Assembly (NCBI GenBank): GCA_946536145.1
Contig: CAMNEA010000015.1
Span: forward strand, 1-47,401
Reading direction: 5' to 3'
DNA: 47,401 nt
Source of the DNA: an uncultured Butyrivibrio sp.
GTDB taxonomy: Bacteria; Bacillota; Clostridia; Lachnospirales; Lachnospiraceae
Shown here piece by piece: positions 41,937 to 47,401 of the stretch (position 1 is its first letter; each line of letters opens with the position of its first letter). The notes under the pieces are model-generated. The model saw only the letters and a list, made by a program, of their open reading frames with translations. It had not been told where the DNA came from and made no database searches. The position numbers were made by a program, and so were the translations under genes.

Positions 41937-43529
41937 ATGGGTTATGTAGCACTGTACAGGAAGTTCAGACCCCCGGTCTTTGAAGATGTCAAAGGCCAGG
42001 ATCATATAATTACAACGCTCAGGAATCAGATAAGATCAGACAGAGTCGGACATGCTTACCTGTTCTGCGGAACACGCGGAACAGGTAAGACTTCTGTTGC
42101 GAAAATTTTGGCAAAAGCAGTGAACTGCGAGAACCCCGTGGATGGAAGTCCGTGCGGGGAGTGCGAGATGTGCAGGGAGATTGCGGCCGGCAGCAGCATG
42201 AATGTCATAGAGATCGACGCCGCGTCTAACAACGGTGTTGAAAATGTCAGAGAGATTATCGACGAGGTCTCATATTCCCCCACAAAAGGCAAGAGGAAGG
42301 TATACATCATCGACGAGGTGCACATGCTCTCGACCGGTGCTTTTAACGCGCTCCTTAAGACTCTTGAGGAACCACCTTCCTATGTGATGTTTATACTTGC
42401 GACGACTGAGGTGCACAAGATTCCCATCACAATTCTGTCAAGGTGCCAGAGATACGATTTCCATAGAATAACCATTGATACAATCGAGGCAAGGCTCAGG
42501 CAGGTCGTTGATGCCGAGGGCATTGATGTCGAAGAACGGGCCCTGCGTTATATAGCCAAGACGGCCGACGGATCCATGCGTGATTCACTGAGCCTTCTTG
42601 ATCAGTGCATTGCCTTTAACTACGGCGAGGAGCTGACTTATGACAAGGTTCTCGGAGTGCTTGGCGCAGTTGACACCGAGGTGTTTAAAAGACTGTTTGA
42701 TGCGGTATACACAAGAAATGTGAAAGATGCGCTCAAGATCCTTTCAGAGGTCGTCATCCAGGGCAGAGAGCTTACGCAGTTTGTGAACGACTTTGTCTGG
42801 TACCTGCGCAATCTTATGCTTGTCCAGGCATCAGACCAGATGGAAGATGTCGTGGATATATCTACGGACAACCTTAGAACTCTGAAGGAACAGGCGCAGG
42901 GCGCTGATACGGATACCATACTTCGCTTCATAAGGATCTTTTCCGAGCTCTCTTCTGATATAAGATATGCTACTCAGAAGAGGATACTGATCGAGATCAC
43001 GCTGATCAGGCTCTGCAAACCTCAGATGGACAAAGATGCGGAATCCTTTGAGGACAGGCTTAAGGCACTCGAAGACAGGAGCGAAGAAAACTCTAAGATT
43101 GTTGACAGAATACGAAACGGAGAGATATCGGTTTCTTCAGATGCCCCGCAGCAGATGGCAGGCAGCCCTAAGGCAAAAAAGGTACTTGATCGGGCAGTTC
43201 CTGAAGATATTCAGAAAATCGTCAGCAATTGGAAGGCTGCCTTGGGCAGGATGGAAAACCCGATGAAGGCTTATATGCAGCGGGCAAACCTTAGTCTTGG
43301 GAACGGTGATACGCTTCAGATAGTTTTTAATAGCAAAGCTCTGGCAGACAAGTACGCACAGGGAGAGTCGGCACAGGAACTGCAGGATTTTTTGGACAAT
43401 CTGACAGGCAGACATGTAACCTTTGAGACGAGGTTCCTGCCACCGCAGGAGGTCTTTGAAGAGAATTATATAAATCTGGAATCCATAAATTTTGACATAG
43501 TTACAGAAGATGAAAGTGAGGAACAATAA
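41937..43529 (+). CDS. dnaX: DNA polymerase III subunit gamma/tau
   Basis: A 530-aa clamp-loader ATPase. Walker A is FCGTRGTGKTSVAKI; the zinc module is CENPVDGSPCGECEMC; Walker B is IDEVHML; sensor region ILATTEVHKIPITILSRCQRY follows. Domain III and a shorter tau-specific tail end in an acidic segment. GGAG precedes the ATG. An in-frame A AAA AAG heptamer at codons 413-415, followed in the -1 frame by GGT ACT TGA, could give a 417-aa gamma product. First gene of dnaX-ebfC-recR. Confidence 0.96.
   Translation: MGYVALYRKFRPPVFEDVKGQDHIITTLRNQIRSDRVGHAYLFCGTRGTGKTSVAKILAKAVNCENPVDGSPCGECEMCREIAAGSSMNVIEIDAASNNGVENVREIIDEVSYSPTKGKRKVYIIDEVHMLSTGAFNALLKTLEEPPSYVMFILATTEVHKIPITILSRCQRYDFHRITIDTIEARLRQVVDAEGIDVEERALRYIAKTADGSMRDSLSLLDQCIAFNYGEELTYDKVLGVLGAVDTEVFKRLFDAVYTRNVKDALKILSEVVIQGRELTQFVNDFVWYLRNLMLVQASDQMEDVVDISTDNLRTLKEQAQGADTDTILRFIRIFSELSSDIRYATQKRILIEITLIRLCKPQMDKDAESFEDRLKALEDRSEENSKIVDRIRNGEISVSSDAPQQMAGSPKAKKVLDRAVPEDIQKIVSNWKAALGRMENPMKAYMQRANLSLGNGDTLQIVFNSKALADKYAQGESAQELQDFLDNLTGRHVTFETRFLPPQEVFEENYINLESINFDIVTEDESEEQ
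43175..43189 (+). promoter_or_regulatory. Candidate programmed -1 frameshift site in dnaX
   Basis: A slippery heptamer A-AAA-AAG is in the correct phase (codons GCA AAA AAG). After slipping, the next codons are GGT ACT TGA. Same heptamer, phase and rapid stop as in E. coli dnaX, where gamma is made this way. A clear upstream SD-like stimulator or strong downstream stem is not evident. Confidence 0.5.
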
Positions 43530-43873
43530 TGGCAAAACGTGGAGGATTTCCCGGAGGAATGCCGGGCAACATGAACAATCTGATGAAACAGGCGCAGAGA
43601 ATGCAGCGCCAGATGGAAGAGAATCAGAAGGAACTTGAGACAAAAGAGTTTACTGCAAAGGCAGGAGGCGGGGCTGTTGAGATAACAGTCTTTGGCAACA
43701 AGAACGTAAAGAGTGTTACAATATCTCCTGAAGCTGTAGATCCCGACGATGTTGAGACCCTTCAGGACATGATCGTTGCTGCTTTTAACGAGGCAATGAA
43801 GCAGGCTGATGAAGCAAACGAGGCTATGATGGGCAAGATGACTGGTGGTTTGGGCGGAGGCTTTCCTTTCTGA
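43529..43873 (+). CDS. ebfC: YbaB/EbfC nucleoid-associated protein
   Basis: A 114-aa DNA-binding dimer. N-terminal Gly/Met-rich start (MAKRGGFPGGMPGNMNN), LMKQAQRMQRQMEENQKELE helix, beta core with AGGGAVEITVFGNKNVKSV, and a Gly/Phe-rich end. It overlaps the dnaX stop by 1 nt and the recR start by 1 nt, the conserved dnaX-ebfC-recR arrangement. Confidence 0.95.
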   Translation: MAKRGGFPGGMPGNMNNLMKQAQRMQRQMEENQKELETKEFTAKAGGGAVEITVFGNKNVKSVTISPEAVDPDDVETLQDMIVAAFNEAMKQADEANEAMMGKMTGGLGGGFPF

Positions 43874-44472
43874 TGGAATTATACAGCGGACATATAAACC
43901 GTTTAATTGATGAGCTGGCGAGCCTTCCGGGCATCGGCGGGAAATCGGCGCAGAGACTGGCCTTTTACATAATCAATATGCCCAGGGACAGGGTAAAGAG
44001 ACTTGCTGATTCGATAACAGATGCCAGAGAGAACGTTCATTACTGCAGTGTGTGCTGCACTCTTACCGATGAGGACATATGCCCTATCTGCAGCAATGAA
44101 AGCAGGGATCACCGCACAATAATGGTAGTGGAGAACGCAAGAGACCTGGCTGCCTATGAGAAGACAGGCAAGTACGAGGGCGTGTATCATGTTCTGCACG
44201 GAGCTATTTCTCCGATGATGGGTATCGGCCCCGGAGATATCAGGCTGACAGAGCTGATGCAAAGGCTCCAGTCTCAGGAAGTGGATGAAGTGATCGTCGC
44301 GACAAACTCCAGCCTTGAGGGCGAGACCACCGCAATGTATATAAGCAAACTCATCAAGCCCACAGGGGTTAAGGTCACAAGGATAGCGAGCGGAGTGCCG
44401 GTTGGCGGCGATCTGGAATATATTGACGAGGTGACTCTTTTGAGAGCACTCGAGGGAAGAACTGAACTGTAA
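43873..44472 (+). CDS. recR: Recombination protein RecR
   Basis: A 199-aa recombination mediator that loads RecA with RecFO at gaps. N-terminal helix-hairpin-helix LASLPGIGGKSAQRLAF; zinc finger CSVCCTLTDEDICPIC; Toprim domain with VVENARDLAAYEKTG and VIVATNSSLEGETTAMYI; C-terminal Walker-like ASGVPVGGDLEYIDEVTL. Translationally coupled to ebfC. Confidence 0.97.
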   Translation: MELYSGHINRLIDELASLPGIGGKSAQRLAFYIINMPRDRVKRLADSITDARENVHYCSVCCTLTDEDICPICSNESRDHRTIMVVENARDLAAYEKTGKYEGVYHVLHGAISPMMGIGPGDIRLTELMQRLQSQEVDEVIVATNSSLEGETTAMYISKLIKPTGVKVTRIASGVPVGGDLEYIDEVTLLRALEGRTEL

Positions 44473-44507
44473 TTTTATAATTTATAATAACTAAGGAGGA
44501 AGCAGGC

Positions 44508-45551
44508 ATGGCGGTTAAAAGAGAGTTTTGTGGAGAATCACAGACCGGAGCACCAATTTATGTTTATCATCTCTCCAACAATTCCGGGATGGAAGTGGAT
44601 ATTTTGAATTATGGCTGCATAGTCAGAAATGTTTTTGTCCCCGACAAGGATGGCAACAGGGTAGATGTTGTGCTTGGATATGATGATTACAAGGATTATT
44701 TTGTAAATGACGTTTTCTTTGGAGCAGCAGTTGGACCTTCTGCCAACAGGATAGCCAACGCTAAGTACAGTATTGATGGAAAAGAGTTTATCCTGCCCAT
44801 AAATGATGGCCCGAACAATCTTCATACCGATATCAACAACGGTTTCCACAAACGTGTATGGGATGCGGAAGAGGGAGAGAACTTTGTGAAGTTTACTCTT
44901 AAAGCTGAGGATGGAGATCTTGGATTCTCCGGAAACAGAGTGTTTGAGCTTACATATACATTGAGCGAGGAGAATGCTCTTTCTCTCCATTATCATGCAA
45001 CAAGCGATGCAAGGACGCTTATCAACATGACCAATCACTCCTATTTTAATCTCAGCGGACAGGACTACGGCAGCTGCCTTGACCACACTCTGAAGCTTAA
45101 CTGCTCAAGGTACACTCCTGTAATAGACTCCGCTTCAATACCGACGGGAGAGATTGCAAGTGTTGAGGGAACTCCTTTTGACTTTACACAGGAAAAGACA
45201 ATAGGAAGAGACATAGAGGCTGACAATGAGCAGCTTAAGTTTGTCGGCGGCTATGACCATAACTTTGTTGTGGACAATGCTGATGGAACAAGGAGGTCTT
45301 TTGCAACCGCATCTTCACCGGTAACAGGAATAACGATGCACTGCTCGACTACACTTCCGGGTGTTCAGCTCTACACGGGCAATTTCCTTAACCACAACAA
45401 GGGCAAGGGCGGAAGAGAGTACATGAAGAGGGATGGATTCTGCCTTGAGACTCAGTTCTTCCCGAATTCCATTAACCAGGAAGGATTCCCGGATAGCGTA
45501 TTCGGGCCTGACAGAGAGTATGATGCAATCACGGTTTATCAGTTTTCATAA
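44508..45551 (+). CDS. galM: Aldose 1-epimerase (galactose mutarotase)
   Basis: A 347-aa mutarotase interconverting alpha and beta anomers of galactose/glucose. Motifs: GAAVGPSANRIANAKYSI, the NLHTDINNGFHKRVWDA region with a substrate-binding His, TNHSYFNLSGQD with the catalytic His, VGGYDHNFVVD, and LETQFFPNSINQ containing the catalytic Glu. AAGGAGG precedes the ATG. It is not near other gal genes here, so its role may be general. Confidence 0.93.
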   Translation: MAVKREFCGESQTGAPIYVYHLSNNSGMEVDILNYGCIVRNVFVPDKDGNRVDVVLGYDDYKDYFVNDVFFGAAVGPSANRIANAKYSIDGKEFILPINDGPNNLHTDINNGFHKRVWDAEEGENFVKFTLKAEDGDLGFSGNRVFELTYTLSEENALSLHYHATSDARTLINMTNHSYFNLSGQDYGSCLDHTLKLNCSRYTPVIDSASIPTGEIASVEGTPFDFTQEKTIGRDIEADNEQLKFVGGYDHNFVVDNADGTRRSFATASSPVTGITMHCSTTLPGVQLYTGNFLNHNKGKGGREYMKRDGFCLETQFFPNSINQEGFPDSVFGPDREYDAITVYQFS

Positions 45552-45575
45552 ATATTTATTTCGGGAGGCATAGAT

Positions 45576-46802
45576 TTGGCTGAAGTAAGGGATTTTAATT
45601 CCTACGTGGGAAAATTAAATAATTCAGACGACAGCGAGCAGCCTTCCGGAACAGAACCCTCTTATCAGGAAAAAATCAGAAACCACAGACTGGCGGTTGT
45701 CTTCAGGACAGTTGCGATAGTGAGTTTTTCGGTGATCTTTATTTTTCTGGTTTATGTAGGCTGGAGAGACAAAGAGTATTCCGAGGCGGTCATCACAGAT
45801 GGCGCTGCGATAACAAACGGCATCGACTCAAAGGTGATCGGGCTTGACGGATTTATTGTACAGTACAGTAAAGATGGTATAAGCTGCATAAACGCAAGCG
45901 GGCAGTCACTGTGGAATCAGACTTACGAGATGCAGAACCCGATAGCACATACAAGTGGGAATGTGGTTGCTGTCGGAGATTACAATGGACACAATATCTA
46001 TGTGAGCGATACATCCGGCAACCTTGGGCAGGTTGACACCAATCTGCCCATAAGGGATTTCTGTGTTTCTTCACAGGGAGTTGTCGCTGCAGTGCTGGAT
46101 GGAACGGATGTCACCTGGATATACCTGTATGATGCCCAGGGTAATGCTCTGGCAAACTTTAAGACAACCATGAAGGACAGCGGGTATCCGGTTTCAATCA
46201 GCATTTCGCCAAATGGCGAGCTGGTGTGTGTGTCATACCTGTATCCTGATGAGGGAACACTCAAGACGAGTGTGGCATTTTTTAACTTTGGTTCAGTGGG
46301 GCAGAACTCAATCGACAACTATGCAAGCGGTTATGATTATCCCGGAGTCGTGGTTCCCTATGTTCAGTTCATGAATGCCGGTGCGGCTTTTGGCGTGTCG
46401 GATGACAGGATCATGTTCTACTCCGGCAATCAGAAGCCTGTAAGTCAGGCGGAGATCCTTACAGGACAGGAGCAGATAAAATCCATATATTTTAATGACA
46501 GACATGTTGGAGTTGTGTTCCCTAACAGTACAGAAGACGGCGCATACAGACTGCAGGTTTACAATGATCGCGGAACTTCGGAGCTGAGTGCGGTCTTTGA
46601 CATTGAATATTCGGATATACTTTTCAATAATGACCAGATAATCATATACAACGAGGATGAGTGTCTGATCATGGACATGAACGGGCGTACCAAATACCGC
46701 GGCGAGTTTCAGGTGCCTGTAAGAGTGATGGTTCCGACATCTCTTCGGAGCAGGTTCGTGCTTGTTACAAAAGACAATATTCAGTCGATGAATCTAAAAT
46801 AG
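45576..46802 (+). CDS. DUF5711-like membrane-anchored beta-propeller protein
   Basis: A 408-aa protein with a cytoplasmic N-terminus of about 45 residues, one span (VAIVSFSVIFIFLVYVGW), and a large extracytoplasmic domain of repeats resembling WD/PQQ propeller blades (for example SKVIGLDGFIVQYSKDGISCINASG, VVAVGDYNGHNIYVSD). It resembles the DUF5711 family. Start is TTG with GGGAGG 7 nt upstream. It overlaps in operon with the CvpA-like gene 9 nt downstream. Function unknown; probably an envelope-associated protein. Confidence 0.75.
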   Translation: MAEVRDFNSYVGKLNNSDDSEQPSGTEPSYQEKIRNHRLAVVFRTVAIVSFSVIFIFLVYVGWRDKEYSEAVITDGAAITNGIDSKVIGLDGFIVQYSKDGISCINASGQSLWNQTYEMQNPIAHTSGNVVAVGDYNGHNIYVSDTSGNLGQVDTNLPIRDFCVSSQGVVAAVLDGTDVTWIYLYDAQGNALANFKTTMKDSGYPVSISISPNGELVCVSYLYPDEGTLKTSVAFFNFGSVGQNSIDNYASGYDYPGVVVPYVQFMNAGAAFGVSDDRIMFYSGNQKPVSQAEILTGQEQIKSIYFNDRHVGVVFPNSTEDGAYRLQVYNDRGTSELSAVFDIEYSDILFNNDQIIIYNEDECLIMDMNGRTKYRGEFQVPVRVMVPTSLRSRFVLVTKDNIQSMNLK

Positions 46803-46811
46803 GATTAAGTG

Positions 46812-47270
46812 ATGAGTTTTGAGATTTCACATATCGTAATTGCAACTGTAGTTGTGTGCCTGCTATTATGGCGCGTGTCATATGGGACAGAAAATGGCCT
46901 GTTTGCGGAAGCAACAGGCCTTGTTGCTGTAATAGCGGCATTTGCTGCGGTCTACTATATAACGAATATTGCCGGCGGGATGCTGACAAAGAGCTTTGGC
47001 GCAGTGCTGCCTAAGGTAGGATATCTGGTGGTGGCGTTTACCATATACAGGGTCATGAATGCACTTGGCAGGGCACTTCGGGGCATAAAAGAGGTACCTG
47101 TACTTGGGGCGATGAACAGACTGCTCGGAGGACTGATGGGAGTTGCTGAAACAATCCTGATAATCCTTCTGGTCGAGTTTGTGACGGGAATAGAGATAAT
47201 TGTGCCGATGGCAAGCCTTGGAAACAGGCTTTGGAACTACGTTCTGAGCAATATTCAAAAAACTTTATAA
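46812..47270 (+). CDS. CvpA-family membrane protein
   Basis: A 152-aa protein with about four spans (IVIATVVVCLLLWRV, ATGLVAVIAAFAAVYYI, a segment around VGYLVVAFTIYRVM, and VAETILIILLVEFV), with the internal GAMNRLLGGLMGV turn characteristic of CvpA/colicin V production proteins. The ATG is preferred over an adjacent GTG because AGGA is then 7 nt away. No toxin gene is nearby; the family is widely present without colicins. Confidence 0.7.
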   Translation: MSFEISHIVIATVVVCLLLWRVSYGTENGLFAEATGLVAVIAAFAAVYYITNIAGGMLTKSFGAVLPKVGYLVVAFTIYRVMNALGRALRGIKEVPVLGAMNRLLGGLMGVAETILIILLVEFVTGIEIIVPMASLGNRLWNYVLSNIQKTL

Positions 47271-47287
47271 ACAATTTAAAAAAGTTG

Positions 47288-47316
47288 TTGACATACTATT
47301 GTCACTATGATATTCT
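47288..47316 (+). promoter_or_regulatory. Strong promoter, probably of an rRNA operon
   Basis: Perfect TTGACA and TATTCT with a 17-nt spacer, close to the window end and followed by rrn-leader-like sequence. Confidence 0.8.
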
Positions 47317-47322
47317 AAGTAA

Positions 47323-47371
47323 GCTGTCGCTGAGGACAGCAAGAACAAAGCACCTTGACAAATAAACAGTA
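47323..47371 (+). promoter_or_regulatory. rRNA-operon leader with hairpin and boxA-like antitermination element
   Basis: A GCTGTC/GACAGC hairpin (47323-47340) precedes GCACCTTGACAAATAAACAG (47350-47369), which resembles the Gram-positive boxA of rRNA leaders (TGCTCTTTGAAAACTAAACA). The 16S gene probably begins just beyond the window; none is visible inside it. Confidence 0.6.
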
Positions 47372-47401
47372 ATGCAACCCTGAAAAATTCCAAAAAGCAT
47401 T

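Overview
The window looks like chromosome of an anaerobic, Gram-positive, rumen- or gut-type Firmicute, most likely Lachnospiraceae (Butyrivibrio/Pseudobutyrivibrio-like). This is inferred from strong AGGAGG ribosome sites, a Trp T-box ahead of a trp operon, secreted BspA-type and Big_2 proteins, many GGDEF proteins, radical-SAM and Fe-S enzymes, and a corrinoid-activating ASKHA protein. I see no phage, transposon or CRISPR array.

Layout. 1-3.5 kb: secreted proteins (BspA-like LRR fragment, an exported protein, an Ig-like/Fn3-like protein). 3.6-6.7 kb: a PurF paralogue lacking the nucleophilic cysteine, a PflX-like radical SAM protein, a flavin reductase-like protein. 7.0-9.1 kb: phosphoglucomutase and a histidine-rich protein. 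9.1-20.3 kb: two divergent operons, the most interesting part. 20.3-23.8 kb: tandem membrane GGDEF proteins. 23.9-27.0 kb: a YdjI/YdjG/YdjH-type operon (SPFH, zinc ribbon, TPM). 27.1-29.2 kb: RACE-type corrinoid activase, cupin, small Cys-rich protein. 29.3-33.5 kb: LytTR regulator, hybrid histidine kinase, and a double-glycine-leader peptide with a zinc-ribbon-like core. 33.5-38.3 kb: T-box(Trp)-trpD-trpC-trpF/B fusion-trpA, without trpE/trpG. 38.3-40.7 kb: REC-GGDEF regulator, orphan membrane sensor-like protein, tRNA-Ser(CGA). 40.7-47.3 kb: pfkA, dnaX-ebfC-recR, galM, a DUF5711-like protein and a CvpA-like protein. The last 115 bases look like an rRNA operon promoter and leader, so 16S rRNA probably starts just outside.

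Candidate system (9.1-20.3 kb). Two paralogous pairs of 2-hydroxyacyl-CoA dehydratase/benzoyl-CoA reductase-like subunits (about 400 + 560-590 aa each) are arranged head to head. Each pair is followed by a homologous small membrane protein. They share one ASKHA activator. Embedded with them are a CooC-type ATPase, a CooT-like nickel protein, and a protein resembling the non-catalytic region of acetyl-CoA synthase beta subunit with a truncated A-cluster-like Cys motif; an enoate-reductase-type flavoprotein ends the operon. A His-rich protein with a helical tail (CooJ-like in design) lies just beyond the CooT-like gene. No carbon monoxide dehydrogenase catalytic subunit is present. My inference is an ATP-driven, low-potential Fe-S reductase system that borrows nickel maturation factors and an ACS-like scaffold. 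Its substrate cannot be read from the sequence.
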